From Pseudovibrio denitrificans JCM 12308 (GTDB taxonomy: Bacteria; Pseudomonadota; Alphaproteobacteria; Rhizobiales; Stappiaceae), in the NCBI RefSeq assembly GCF_001310815.1, contig NZ_BAZK01000023.1, forward strand, positions 22,724 to 86,723: a stretch of 64,000 nt of DNA, in the 5' to 3' direction. Position 1 is the stretch's first letter. Each line of letters opens with the position of its first letter. Below, piece after piece: positions 17,721 to 26,828 of this stretch. The notes under the pieces are model-generated. The model was not told where the DNA came from. It worked only from the letters and a program-made list of their open reading frames with translations, and made no database searches. Both the position numbers and the translations under genes were made by a program.

Positions 17721-19095
17721 CTAAGCAGCACCGGAGGCTGTGCGCCGACTCTGCCAAAGTATCCAGTGCGGCTTTTTCTGCGAGAACATCAAAAGCGTCA
17801 TACCAAGCGTCAGCGCTTCAGCCACAGGCAGAGCATAGAACACGCTCATTGGGCCAATGAAGAACCACAGTGCAACAATCAGCACCAGTGGCATTACAAG
17901 TGAACGCGACATGGCAATCAGCGCCGATTGGGTTGCACAATGCATGCCGGTAAAGTAACCGGAGAACGCAATATTGACGCCGTTGAACAGGAACACTGGC
18001 CAGATCACACCAATAATCTCGATGGTGAGCTTCAAGGTGGCCTCATCCGCATCGCCAACAAAGGCGCTTGCCAGCAACATAGGCTGGAAGATCAGCAGGC
18101 TCGCCAGCAACAACCCAACAAACAGATTGGTGCCCACCCCAAGCGACAGGAACTGATAAATCCGTCGAGGCTTTCGTGCGCCGAAATTAACACTCACCAG
18201 AGGACCAAGCCCTTCACTCACACCGTAAAACACCATGATGCCAGTGAAGAACAGATAGTTCACGATGGTGAAAGCCGCCACACCCTGCGCACCGACTTCG
18301 GTGATCAGGATCCAGTTGAACAAAAACGCCACAATACCGCCGGAGCTTTCATTGATGAATTCAGACAGACCGTTATAGGCCGCTGTGTACATCGCTCTCC
18401 AGGAGCCATAGGCTTCAGGAAACGCAGCTTGGCTTTCTTGTTGGCAAAGTGCAGCAGCAAGAACAGCATCCCCGCCTGACTGGCAAGGCCGGTCGCCAGT
18501 GCAGCGCCCCAAACGCCCCAGCCTAGATATCCGATCATCCAGCATCCAGCACAATATTGACCACGGTGATCATCACCATACCCGCCAGAGAAAAGTTGGG
18601 CCGCCCGTCAACACGAACAAAATGCGACAGGGCAACTGCAAGGCTCAGGCCGGGAAAGAACCACGCCACCGTGAAGATGTAAGTCTCCACCATTTCTGCT
18701 GTTTCTGCATTGGCACCAAGAATACGCGCGGCAGCAGGCGTAAACGCCAGCAACAAAAACGCAAACACAATGGAAAACACCAGAACGCTGATCAGGGCTT
18801 TCATGAATATGTTGGAAGCATCCCGCTCCCGCTTCTCACCAATGAATTTGCCCGCCATCACAGCAGCGCCCACCGTCAGCATCACCACGACGCCGAAGTA
18901 GAGCGCAAACATAGGCGTAATCAGACTGATGGCCGCCAACGCTGTAGAGCCAACAAAATTGCCGACAAAGATGCCGTCGACAATACTGGCTGAGGCTATG
19001 GAGATCATGCCAAGCACAGCCGGGACCGCAAACCGGAAAAACTCTTTCGCCGGATGTCCCTTAGTCATCTTTTCATCTGCCATAGCCACTGACAT
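17721..19095 (-). pseudogene. MATE family multidrug efflux transporter (two frameshifts)
   Basis: A cation-coupled MATE exporter in the MepA-like group. The N-terminal part has the family block IVDGIFVGNFVGSTALAAIS and several helices; later come IGYLGWGVWGAALATGLASQ and INESSGGIVAFLFNW. The frame breaks near 18541 and again near 18400-18418; one added base at each point gives a continuous 458-residue protein, the normal MATE length. I start at 19095, where AAGGTGA lies 6 nt upstream. It is divergent from a TetR gene, the common pump-repressor arrangement. Two lost bases in one gene may be sequence error or real decay. Confidence 0.85.
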
Positions 19096-19159
19096 GGTTT
19101 CACCTTTACGTCCGAGAGCACTCTCCCGCGTTTCCATCAAAATTGAGAAGAAATATAAA

Positions 19160-19175
19160 TTGAACAATTGATCAA
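19160..19175. promoter_or_regulatory. Candidate TetR operator in the MATE-TetR intergenic region
   Basis: TTGAACAATTGATCAA is a near-perfect dyad around CAATTG (14 of 16 positions symmetric). It lies between the divergent MATE and TetR genes, where an autoregulating repressor would bind. Confidence 0.45.
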
Positions 19176-19244
19176 CTTGGACATACGCTCAAATTCATGA
19201 TATGTCAAGAATGACAGATCTGAAGACGCGAAACGGAACGCTAT

Positions 19245-19868
19245 ATGGCCTATCTGGCGAAAGAAGAACGCCGCAAAGCAATCATTCTGGCAACGCTGGA
19301 GGTTGTGAAGGAAAAAGGGTTCGCCGGTATCACCACCCGCGCGGTAGCCACACAGCTCGGCGCAGCAACCGGCATTCTTCACCACCACTTCAAATCTCTG
19401 ACAGATCTGAAATGCGAAGCTTTGCGCTACCTTTCACAAAAGAATGGCGACAGTTGCATCTCAATCGCGAAAGACCTGACGCCAACGCAGGCCCTGCTCC
19501 GCCTCATCAGCTTTAACGCTACATCGGAAGAAAAAGCCGAAACCACCATTTGGATCAGCGCGGCAGATGAAGCCACCAGAGATCCTGAGCTCGCACGCGT
19601 CTATGCAGAAGAAACCAACAAAAGCCACCAATGGCTCTGCAGCAATCTGCGTGAAGGCGTAAAGACTGGTGAATACACCCTCACCCTGCCCGTTGAGCTC
19701 GCCGCGTGGAAACTCATGTCCCTTGCGTTCAATCTCTATGATGTGTCCAACCTGCCGGAAACAGAGCTGACACCAGACATGGCCGTGCAGATCCTTAAGG
19801 AAGAACTGGAGTCTACGCTCGGCCTCGACAGCAAAGACCTTGCGTCTCAGCTGCTTTCAAGCCATTAA
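19245..19868 (+). CDS. TetR family transcriptional regulator
   Basis: A 207-residue repressor with an N-terminal helix-turn-helix (GFAGITTRAVATQLGAATG then LHHHFKSLTDL, residues about 25-55) and a helical ligand-binding C-terminal domain similar in style to BetI. It is divergent from the MATE transporter and probably represses it in the absence of a pump substrate. aroQ follows 38 nt downstream on the same strand, so some read-through is possible. Confidence 0.88.
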   Translation: MAYLAKEERRKAIILATLEVVKEKGFAGITTRAVATQLGAATGILHHHFKSLTDLKCEALRYLSQKNGDSCISIAKDLTPTQALLRLISFNATSEEKAETTIWISAADEATRDPELARVYAEETNKSHQWLCSNLREGVKTGEYTLTLPVELAAWKLMSLAFNLYDVSNLPETELTPDMAVQILKEELESTLGLDSKDLASQLLSSH

Positions 19869-19906
19869 GGTGAGACACGATCACCGTACAACTTCAGAGA
19901 GCTTTT

Positions 19907-20350
19907 ATGAAGAAGATCCTCATCCTCAATGGACCGAACCTCAACCTGCTTGGAATGCGCCAGCCGGAAGTTTACGGCTCCACCACTTTGGCTGAGATCG
20001 AGGATCAGTGCCGCGCCCACGCAAAGCAGCTGGGTGTGGAGGTTGAGTGCAAGCAATCCAACCATGAAGGTGAGCTGATCGACTGGATCCACGAAACCCG
20101 CCAGTCCCGCACTGCAATCGTCCTCAATGCAGGTGCCTACACACACACCTCCATCGCCATCATGGACGCGATCGCCAGCGTTGAGCGCCCGGTCATCGAA
20201 CTCCACCTCTCAAATATCCATCAACGGGAAGAGTTCCGCCACACCTCTTACATCTCCAAGGTCGCAAAAGGCATGATCTGCGGCCTTGGCGCCCACGGCT
20301 ACACACTCGCCATGGACGCGGCCCTGCGCATTCTGGAAGAAGAAGACTAA
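19907..20350 (+). CDS. aroQ: 3-dehydroquinate dehydratase, type II
   Basis: Catalyses the third step of the shikimate pathway, dehydroquinate to dehydroshikimate; 147 residues, the usual length for this dodecameric enzyme. The start KILILNGPNLNLLGMRQP carries the conserved Asn and Arg, Tyr23 is the catalytic tyrosine, and ELHLSNIHQREEFRHTS supplies the catalytic His and substrate-binding residues. In many relatives accB-accC follow aroQ; here a methyltransferase on the opposite strand follows instead. Confidence 0.95.
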   Translation: MKKILILNGPNLNLLGMRQPEVYGSTTLAEIEDQCRAHAKQLGVEVECKQSNHEGELIDWIHETRQSRTAIVLNAGAYTHTSIAIMDAIASVERPVIELHLSNIHQREEFRHTSYISKVAKGMICGLGAHGYTLAMDAALRILEEED

Positions 20351-20423
20351 TCAGCCGGACTATCTGATACTTCGCCACAACAGCAGAGCAGTTGAGCCTC
20401 TTAAGAAAACAAGAGGCTTAAGC

Positions 20424-21278
20424 TCATGCACCTTTGTACTCAGCAACGACAACAAGTCCCTGAACCGGCTCTCCATTCTCAAAGCGCGGCGTAACTTTTT
20501 CAATTTCAACCAGCGTAAAGCCACTGGCCTCCAGCAATTCACGCAGATAGTGGGCAGAATGAGCAAACCGTCCCCGGCTGCCCATTACATAAGGTTTTTC
20601 CGTAAAAGCCTCATCTGACGCTGTCTCGGTTGTGAAAATGACTTTGCCGTTCGGTTCTATATTTTTCGCAAGGCCGGCAACCGCATCCTCCAGAGCACCA
20701 AGATACGGAAAAGTGTCGCCAGCGATGACTAGATCCCAACGTGGCTCCCAGTCATTCCCTAAGAACTCCGTGACATCTTTCAAATAGAGGTCATCATAAA
20801 GCTGCTTCTCATCAGCCTGAATGAGCATACCTTCAGAAAGATCGACACCAGTCTTGTGTAATGCGCGATCACCAATAGCTTCAGCACACAGGCCAGTACC
20901 ACACCCCAAATCCAGAAGCCGCTTAAACTGGTCCTCTGTAAACTTGCTAATCTTGTCCTGGATAATCTCCGGCACTGCATAATGAAGCTTCTTAGTCAGG
21001 TGCTGATCAAAATTGTCTGCATACTTATCGAAAGTCGTGCTCACACACTGCTCAGGCACGGTGTCCGGCGTGAAATTCTCATCATTTGAACCAGACGCGA
21101 GCTGCTCTTGCTCAATAGCATTTAAGTCTAGATCTGCATGTTTTAGGGCAAGCTGCTCAGCTTCTTCGAACTTACCGGCCTCTTTGAGGTCTTGTATCTG
21201 ACTGTCAATCAGGAATTTCTTGAGCGCGGCATGAATGGGATTGTCTTCATCGTCTGAATTGAAATTGATATTCATCAT
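20424..21278 (-). CDS. Class I SAM-dependent methyltransferase
   Basis: A 284-residue protein. The acidic N-terminal helical region (about 1-80, starting MMNINFNSDDEDNP) resembles the tail found on TPR-linked methyltransferases. The Rossmann domain has motif I LLDLGCGTGLCAEAIG and the acidic loop after strand 2, TGVDLSEGML. The motif IV region is DLVIAGDTFPYLG, followed by a C-terminal strand pair. The substrate is unknown. It converges on aroQ. Confidence 0.82.
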   Translation of the reverse strand: MMNINFNSDDEDNPIHAALKKFLIDSQIQDLKEAGKFEEAEQLALKHADLDLNAIEQEQLASGSNDENFTPDTVPEQCVSTTFDKYADNFDQHLTKKLHYAVPEIIQDKISKFTEDQFKRLLDLGCGTGLCAEAIGDRALHKTGVDLSEGMLIQADEKQLYDDLYLKDVTEFLGNDWEPRWDLVIAGDTFPYLGALEDAVAGLAKNIEPNGKVIFTTETASDEAFTEKPYVMGSRGRFAHSAHYLRELLEASGFTLVEIEKVTPRFENGEPVQGLVVVAEYKGA

Positions 21279-21430
21279 CGCGATGGGCCTCTGCCTTAAG
21301 CAAACATTTTGATTTTCATAAAGTTTCTAGATCAAAAAGCATGCTGAAGACTTACGATACACGATAAATATCTCTTTGTATTTTTGGTAGGTAATCTATG
21401 CAGATCTGCACTACATGATTGCCATTCACC

Positions 21431-21861
21431 TCAATCATAATTTTTGGAGCTGCGCAGTTTCTTGATGTTGCCACGCTGTTTCTTGCCTTCCACCCGACGG
21501 CGTTTGGAAGCAAGTGTTGGCCGCGTGGCTTTGCGCGTCTTCGGCACATAGGCCGCTTTGCGAATAAGCTCCAGCAAACGCTCCAGAGCATCCTCCGGTT
21601 GCGCTCCTGCGTACGGAAGCGATCAGCTGTCAGAACAATCTCTCCCTTCAGCGTCAAACGTGAGCCCGCAATCTTGCGCAAACGACTCTTCAGATCATCC
21701 GGAAGAGTCGCATTTCCATCCAGATTGAATCGCAATTGCACGGCAGAAGACACTTTATTCACGTTTTGACCGCCCGGCCCCGACGCCCGGATGAAATCTT
21801 CTTTGATGTCGCGCTCCTCGATCGAGAAGCGCTCGTTCACCTTTATTTTTTTTGCGCTCAC
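21431..21861 (-). pseudogene. arfB: Alternative ribosome-rescue factor ArfB (frameshifted)
   Basis: A peptidyl-tRNA hydrolase of the class I release-factor family that frees ribosomes stalled on non-stop mRNA. The GGQ motif is in RASGPGGQNVNKVSS and the strand SRLTLKGEIVLTADRFRTQERN follows. The frame breaks near 21595; adding one base gives the basic C-terminal tail (RKATRPTLASKRRRVEGKK and onward) that inserts in the mRNA channel, ending at the TGA at 21431 for a 143-residue protein. The start is a GTG at 21861 beside an 8-T run, so the first residues are less sure. Confidence 0.85.
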
Positions 21862-22176
21862 TCATCTTGCCCGCCCGTAGCACCACTCATGCATAGCATT
21901 GATTGAAATAGGAAATTTTACTCTTTGGTCAAAAAACAACCTTTAAAGCAACACAGCACGCTATAATACTAGCCCCTCAGTTTTGCAAAGTTTTAGCCAA
22001 CAAAACCGCACGCCACCGCAGGTATAGGCGAACGTATAATGCACGTATATGTTTGATATCGCTTGATTTAGTCAGGTCTTCTACCTAGTCTCGATCCCAT
22101 ATCCTACCAGAGGGTAAAATAATTACGGCACTCAGCCGACCAAGCAATATTCGTCTCAAGCGTTATCGGAGGGGAA
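21862..22176. other. Intergenic region without a recognised gene
   Basis: The 315 nt between arfB and the divergent aminotransferase gene are A+T-rich. I see no ORF with a ribosome site and no clear hairpin. It should hold both promoters. Confidence 0.5.
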
Positions 22177-23538
22177 ATGACAGAGGCTAACACATTGGCG
22201 CGGGGCGAGATCGAACAGATCACCGGCCTGACCACGAACAACCTTGATGCCTACTGGATGCCTTTCACGGCAAACCGGCAGTTCAAGAAAGACCCACGCC
22301 TTCTCGTGAAGGCAAAGGACATGCACTACACCTCCGCCGATGGCCGCCAGATCCTGGACGGCACAGCAGGCCTGTGGTGCTGTAACGCTGGCCATGGTCG
22401 CCAGAAGATCGTTGAAGCCGTACAGCAGCAGGTTGCTGAGCTGGACTACGCACCAGCCTTCCAGATGGCACATCCAAAGTCGTTCGAGCTCGCAGCCCGT
22501 CTCGCAGCGCTGATGCCAGACCCGCTGAACCACGTGTTCTACACCAACTCCGGCTCCGAGAGCGTTGAGACAGCCCTCAAGATGGCGCTTGCTTACCACA
22601 AAGCCAGAGGCGAAGGCTCCCGCACCCGTCTGATCGGTCGCGAGCGTGGCTATCACGGCGTGAACTTTGGCGGCATCTCCGTGGGCGGCATGGTTGCCAA
22701 CCGCAAACAGTTCGGCGCAATGCTGGCTGGCGTGGACCACATGCGCCACACCCACGGCATCGCAGGCAATGAGTTCAGCAAAGGCGTTCCGAAAAACGGC
22801 ATTGAGTACGCTGAAGACCTCATGCGCCTCATCCAGCTTCACGACCCATCCACCATTGCAGCGGTGATCGTGGAACCGGTTGCTGGCTCTGCAGGCGTGA
22901 TCCTGCCGCCAGAAGGCTACCTGAAGCGCTTGCGCGAGATCTGTGACGAACATGGCATCCTGCTGATCTTCGACGAAGTCATCACCGGCTTTGGTCGCCT
23001 CGGCACCCCGTTCGGCGTAGACTACTTCGATGTCATTCCAGACCTCGTCACCACCGCGAAGGGCCTCACCAGCGGCGTTGTGCCAATGGGTGCAGTATTT
23101 GCAAGCTCCAAAGTCTATGACGCGTTCATGACCGGCCCAGATCATCTCATCGAGCTGTTCCACGGTTACACCTACTCAGCACATCCACTCGCGTGTGCAG
23201 CAGCACTGGCAACGCTGGACGTTTATGCTGAAGAGGAACTGCTGACACGTGGTGCCAAGATGGCAGAGTACTGGCAGGAGGCACTTCACTCCCTGCGCGA
23301 TTGCCCACACGTGATCGACATCCGCAACATCGGCCTCATTGGCGCAGTCGAGCTGGAACCGATTGCAGGCGAGCCAACCAAGCGTGCGTTCACCGCCTTC
23401 CTCAAGGCCTACGAGAAGAACATTCTCATCCGCACTACCGGCGATACCATCGCAATGTCACCACCGCTCATCATCTCCGAAAGCGAGATCGACACACTGG
23501 TCGGCACCTTGCGGGACGTGCTCAAAAGCCTGGACTAG
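22177..23538 (+). CDS. Class III omega-aminotransferase (beta-alanine:pyruvate type)
   Basis: A PLP enzyme of 453 residues resembling beta-alanine-pyruvate transaminases. The start NNLDAYWMPFTANRQFK is typical of that group. PLP-phosphate binding is at TNSGSESVETALKMAL, the PLP Asp in LLIFDEVITGFGRLG, and the Schiff-base Lys in TTAKGLTSGVVPMGA. GGAGGGGAA precedes the ATG. It is single-gene with a strong terminator behind it. It is the second class III aminotransferase within 6 kb, and clearly a different subgroup from the BKACE-linked one. Confidence 0.88.
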   Translation: MTEANTLARGEIEQITGLTTNNLDAYWMPFTANRQFKKDPRLLVKAKDMHYTSADGRQILDGTAGLWCCNAGHGRQKIVEAVQQQVAELDYAPAFQMAHPKSFELAARLAALMPDPLNHVFYTNSGSESVETALKMALAYHKARGEGSRTRLIGRERGYHGVNFGGISVGGMVANRKQFGAMLAGVDHMRHTHGIAGNEFSKGVPKNGIEYAEDLMRLIQLHDPSTIAAVIVEPVAGSAGVILPPEGYLKRLREICDEHGILLIFDEVITGFGRLGTPFGVDYFDVIPDLVTTAKGLTSGVVPMGAVFASSKVYDAFMTGPDHLIELFHGYTYSAHPLACAAALATLDVYAEEELLTRGAKMAEYWQEALHSLRDCPHVIDIRNIGLIGAVELEPIAGEPTKRAFTAFLKAYEKNILIRTTGDTIAMSPPLIISESEIDTLVGTLRDVLKSLD

Positions 23539-23560
23539 CAGTCCAGAACACGAAATAGAA

Positions 23561-23584
23561 AGGGCGCCCTCAGCGCCCTTTTTT
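23561..23584 (+). terminator. Rho-independent terminator of the omega-aminotransferase
   Basis: AGGGCGC (23561-23567) and GCGCCCT (23573-23579) form a perfect stem with a 5-nt loop, followed by TTTTTT. Confidence 0.9.
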
Positions 23585-23670
23585 ATTGCAAAAACAAATC
23601 ACTAAACAGGAGACATAAATCATTGCATGATGCACTTCACTCTTAACTACACACCGAGTGAGCTTCTGCC

Positions 23671-24065
23671 TTAAGCAGGCCTGCGCAGCACCTTAGAGCT
23701 TCCCGCCAACAAAGCCGTCACCAGAAGCGCAATCGTCACCGGCAACCCAAGTTGACGCTCCGCTTCTGAAGATGTGGCAGCATTCCCAACCACGCTAAGC
23801 GTGCAAATAGCTATCACAAGCCAATAACTCCACGTCGGCCACTTGAACGCAACCACTTCACCGCGCTTCAAGACAGAACAAGCCATGAAGACAGCAATAA
23901 AGGCCTGAAGCAGAGACAATGCCTCATAGGCAACGGAAGGCTGCCTTCAACGAAACCTCCCATCGTCAAAGCACCCCAGGGCATCCCCAAAACCAGAGCC
24001 ATATGAAAGAACACCAAATAAACCGCAATGCAGGAAAACAACACGGCTGAAACCTTCGCAATCAT
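23671..24065 (-). pseudogene. Small multi-pass membrane protein (frameshifted)
   Basis: An unrecognised membrane protein of about 131 residues once one base is added near 23940. The N-terminal part (MIAKVSAVLFSCIAVYLVFF) has two helices. After the repair the text runs through VAYEALSLLQAFIAVFMACS to two more helices (YWLVIAICTLSVVGNAA and VTIALLVTALLAGS) and a basic tail. Four membrane segments are predicted in all. Nothing in the neighbourhood suggests a role. Confidence 0.6.
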
Positions 24066-24204
24066 CTCAGATCACCCACCCAAATATAGAATAAACCCAC
24101 CATCCATCGTAGATTCCTGAAGCACAGTAAAACAACAAAGCCCCCAAACGCAACGCAACCCCTCAACACTAAAATTTTAAAAATCAATATGTTACATACA
24201 TTTA

Positions 24205-24230
24205 TTAAAGTTAAGAATTATTAACTTTAA
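24205..24230. repeat. Perfect 10-bp A+T-rich inverted repeat upstream of mazG
   Basis: TTAAAGTTAA (24205-24214) and TTAACTTTAA (24221-24230) flank a 6-nt loop, about 115 nt before mazG. No terminator tail is present and no gene lies in the surrounding 280-nt gap. It could be an operator for mazG or for the membrane-protein gene on the other side. Confidence 0.45.
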
Positions 24231-24345
24231 CCAGCACCTCAACCCGAACAAATACAGGTGAGAACAGTCACGCAAAATCCCTCGCCATCGCCCCACCGCC
24301 CTGATAATGTGCCGCCAAATTCAGGCATTACTCATCAGGACACAC

Positions 24346-25179
24346 ATGCTTCCTTCCCAAGACATCGCCCGCCTCATCGAGATCATGAAGGCCCTGCGGA
24401 CACCAGAGACCGGCTGCCCATGGGACCTGGAGCAGAACTTCAAAACCATTTCGCCTTACACAATCGAAGAGGCCTACGAAGTCGCTGATGCCATCGAGCG
24501 CGAAGACCTGCACGACCTGAAGGAAGAGCTGGGAGACCTCCTTCTGCAAGTTGTCTACCACTCTCGCATGGCCGAGGAAGAAGCTGCCTTTGCCTTTGGC
24601 GATGTGGTGGAAGCCATTACCAAAAAGATGATCCGCCGCCACCCACATGTGTTTGGCGATGAGGACCAAAAAGCTGCTGGCTTTCCAAAAGGCACCTGGG
24701 ACCGCATCAAGGAAGAAGAAAAGCAGGAACGCAAACAGCAGCGTGCCCAAATGGGCTTGATGGAAAAGCTACCCCGCTTTTTGGACGAAGTTCCTTCCGC
24801 ATTCCCGGCTCTGACTGAAGCTGAGAAACTCCAACACCGCGCCTCAAAAGTCGGCTTTGACTGGGGAGCAGCCGAGCCTGTTCTGAACAAGATCAAAGAG
24901 GAAGTGGAAGAACTTACTGACGAGGTAAAGGCCGACGCACCGGACCGTGCTAAGATAGAAGATGAACTCGGCGATGTTCTCTTCGCAATCGCCAACCTTG
25001 CCCGTCATCTGGAGATCCAGCCAGAAGCCGCCCTCAAACGCACCAACGCCAAGTTCCGCCGCCGCTTCGCCCACATCGAAGACGCCGCCCAAGCCGAAAA
25101 CCGCCCCCTGGCAGACCTGTCCCTTGATGAAATGGAAAACCACTGGCAAGCAGCGAAGAAGTTTGATCCGACCAGGTGA
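24346..25179 (+). CDS. mazG: Nucleoside triphosphate pyrophosphohydrolase MazG
   Basis: Hydrolyses (d)NTPs to NMP and pyrophosphate, removing non-canonical nucleotides. The 277 residues hold two MazG folds: the first around CPWDLEQNFKTISPYTIEEAYEV and EELGDLLLQVVYHS, the second around FDWGAAEPVLNKIKEEVEEL and EDELGDVLFAIANLARHL; the ExxE and ExxD metal ligands are visible in both. I start at 24346, after AGGA, rather than at 24307, where the extra residues look non-coding. Alphaproteobacteria often keep it near hflX and hfq, as here. Confidence 0.93.
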   Translation: MLPSQDIARLIEIMKALRTPETGCPWDLEQNFKTISPYTIEEAYEVADAIEREDLHDLKEELGDLLLQVVYHSRMAEEEAAFAFGDVVEAITKKMIRRHPHVFGDEDQKAAGFPKGTWDRIKEEEKQERKQQRAQMGLMEKLPRFLDEVPSAFPALTEAEKLQHRASKVGFDWGAAEPVLNKIKEEVEELTDEVKADAPDRAKIEDELGDVLFAIANLARHLEIQPEAALKRTNAKFRRRFAHIEDAAQAENRPLADLSLDEMENHWQAAKKFDPTR

Positions 25180-25270
25180 ACGGAGCCAACACAGCACCTC
25201 ACGGGCTTCAAACACCCACTACTATTTCTAGCTGTATGAAACTGACCGGCACGATATAGTTAGCAGGTCA

Positions 25271-25457
25271 GAAGGACTTCACCTTCGGCAAAAAAGAAAG
25301 GAAGGTGAGACGCATATGAAAATCCGGAAGGCGGGTTTTAAAGTCAGGTTCCTCGGTGTGACAATCGAATTCACCCTGATTTTCAAAGCCTAAGCTAACG
25401 GGGTAAGGGCGAAAGCCCTTCCCTACCGGATCAAGAAAAGCGTCTTACCTTCCTTCT
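25271..25457 (+). ncRNA. Candidate structured RNA enclosing a 25-codon ORF
   Basis: Pairs seen by eye: a hairpin 25271-25275/25282-25286; a long stem P1, 25298-25313 with 25440-25455, sixteen contiguous pairs including one G-U; P2, 25322-25327 with 25426-25431; a branch 25329-25332/25388-25391 covering two short hairpins; and a hairpin 25405-25410/25415-25420 capped by a GAAA tetraloop and extended by 25401-25403/25421-25423 past one bulged base. The pairs nest without conflict. P1 contains the ribosome site of the ORF at 25316. I know no RNA family that matches, and transcription is not shown. Confidence 0.5.
25316..25393 (+). CDS. Mini-ORF, 25 residues, inside the structured element
   Basis: ATG to TAA, 25 codons. 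The peptide begins MKIRKAGFKVR, a basic stretch, then a hydrophobic and beta-prone stretch FLGVTIEFTLIFKA. AAGGTGAG at 25302-25309 is a good ribosome site at normal spacing, but it forms part of the 5' arm of the sixteen-pair stem and so would be hidden in the folded RNA. Such an arrangement is known for type I toxin mRNAs and for leader peptides. Translation is not shown and I do not recognise the peptide. Confidence 0.45.
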   Translation: MKIRKAGFKVRFLGVTIEFTLIFKA

Positions 25458-25506
25458 CTGATCTGAGAATACCACAGATAACCCGAGATTTTCAATAAAG
25501 CGCCAC

Positions 25507-26127
25507 TCAGTCAATTATCGGGCAAGTCTCCGGATTGAGCTCACGCACATACCCTATCTTTAGATAGGGCTGTATCTTGCCCCACTCATCCAACACTTCA
25601 CACGCAAACCCTGGGTGCAAAGGCCAATCTGCGACTGAGACCGGGTATTTATTGGCGGACGCAAGCATCTTGATGACCTCAGGCCAGTAGCGCTCCAACG
25701 TCATGAGATAGCGACGGGAGGCACTTACGCTGCCAACAGCAATTACCGACTGAATGGCGTCATAAATGCCAAGCTCTTTCAGGAGCTCAACAGAGAACAC
25801 CACATTCTCGCCCGTGTTGGTTGCCCGCGCTTCCAGAATAATGTGAGATTTGGGAACACCTAGCGCAACCAAAGCTTCACCCATTTCGCGAGCCTCACAC
25901 TGACCGGTCTCCGTACACTCTCCTCCACTGACCAGAACTCGCTCAACCAGCCCGTCACGCCACAGCTGCACAGCCACCTGGACCCGTGCCTCCGCACTCT
26001 TATGTGAGCCGAATAGCAAACACAGATCAGCCTTGCGGATCTCGGTCCTGACAAGCAGATACCGATTAATCTCAGCGATCAGTTGAGGTGTAAGTTTTGG
26101 GGGCAAATTAGCGGCGCAGGTCATCAC
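25507..26127 (-). CDS. YdcF-like (DUF218) protein
   Basis: A 206-residue DUF218-domain protein; the fold binds nucleotides such as SAM in E. coli YdcF, but the reaction is unknown. The first block is KADLCLLFGSHKSAEARVQVA, then RVLVSGGECTETGQCEA, and the typical Glu-rich LEARATNTGENVVFSVELL, followed by a strand ending VIAVGSVSASRRYL with a conserved Arg pair. There is no membrane segment, unlike SanA/YgjQ relatives. Two adjacent ATG codons (26127, 26124) are possible starts. Confidence 0.82.
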   Translation of the reverse strand: MMTCAANLPPKLTPQLIAEINRYLLVRTEIRKADLCLLFGSHKSAEARVQVAVQLWRDGLVERVLVSGGECTETGQCEAREMGEALVALGVPKSHIILEARATNTGENVVFSVELLKELGIYDAIQSVIAVGSVSASRRYLMTLERYWPEVIKMLASANKYPVSVADWPLHPGFACEVLDEWGKIQPYLKIGYVRELNPETCPIID

Positions 26128-26168
26128 CCACTCAGTCTAGCGCCGCACCCTCATGAAGTCACGGAAGA

Positions 26169-26644
26169 TCAATCGCAAACGCGCGTGGACGTCTTCTCCG
26201 AGCTTTCTTCAGTCACAATCAGACCACGCATGGTTTTCGCAATCTCTGACTGACTGGAGGCTTCTGTATGTACGCAATTATCTCCACGCTTTCGATAAGT
26301 ATGGGAGACGCCGGACTTATTGTAGGAAACAACAGAACCCGACTTGCGCGACGCCTTAGCAGGTGCCGGTTTAGAGGTATCCGGCGGCAACACCGATGGC
26401 AGGATCAGCGGCTCAGAACCAGAAGAGGAGCTGGAAGCGACTCTTTTGCGCTCCGCCTCACTATGCTCAATAGCCTCCGCAACAGCTAATGCCCCAGCCA
26501 TCAAAGCAGCAACATCATTCACAGTTCCGTATGTAGAAGCAGCTGCGCCATAGTACCGGAAGGAGAAGCCCCCGGGTCACCAGTCCCCTGACATCCGGCA
26601 ATAAGAAAAAGCACGCCGCCACTGACAATTATATTTCGAAACAT
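26169..26644 (-). pseudogene. Putative lipoprotein of unknown function (frameshifted)
   Basis: A lipoprotein signal peptide begins at 26644: MFRNIIVSGGVLFLIAGC, with lipobox LIAGC. After GDPGASPSG the frame is lost; one base added near 26558 continues into YYGAAASTYGTVNDVAALMAGALAVAEA and then a Ser/Pro/Thr-rich tail ending at 26169, for about 158 residues. The start of the gene is easily missed because neither fragment looks complete alone. A run of five C lies at the break region, a likely place for a miscall. Function unknown. Confidence 0.6.
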
Positions 26645-26771
26645 AATCAGTCCCAATAATCATATCATTTTTTACTAAAATTATATTTTTTGAAAACTTA
26701 TTGAAACAAAGCACCATTAACAACTGACAGTGCGTAATATTTTCACATGAATTTGTACGATCAGCCCAGCA

Positions 26772-26802
26772 AAAAGCCCCACTCACCAGAGCGGGGGCTT
26801 TT
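26772..26802. terminator. Bidirectional terminator downstream of hflX
   Basis: AAAAGCCCC (26772-26780) and GGGGCTTTT (26794-26802) form a perfect 9-bp stem. It ends the hfq-hflX transcript on the minus strand. Confidence 0.85.
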
Positions 26803-26828
26803 GGGTAGTATCAATCGGTCAGACCAGA

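Noticed and set aside
25290..25460. Retron msr-msd reading of the structured element
   Set aside because: The closing inverted repeat recalls retron a1/a2 sequences, but no reverse transcriptase gene lies anywhere near.
25290..25460. MITE or IS-end reading of the structured element
   Set aside because: I see no target-site duplication around it and no transposase in the window. The inner pairs and the tetraloop fit RNA better than transposon ends.
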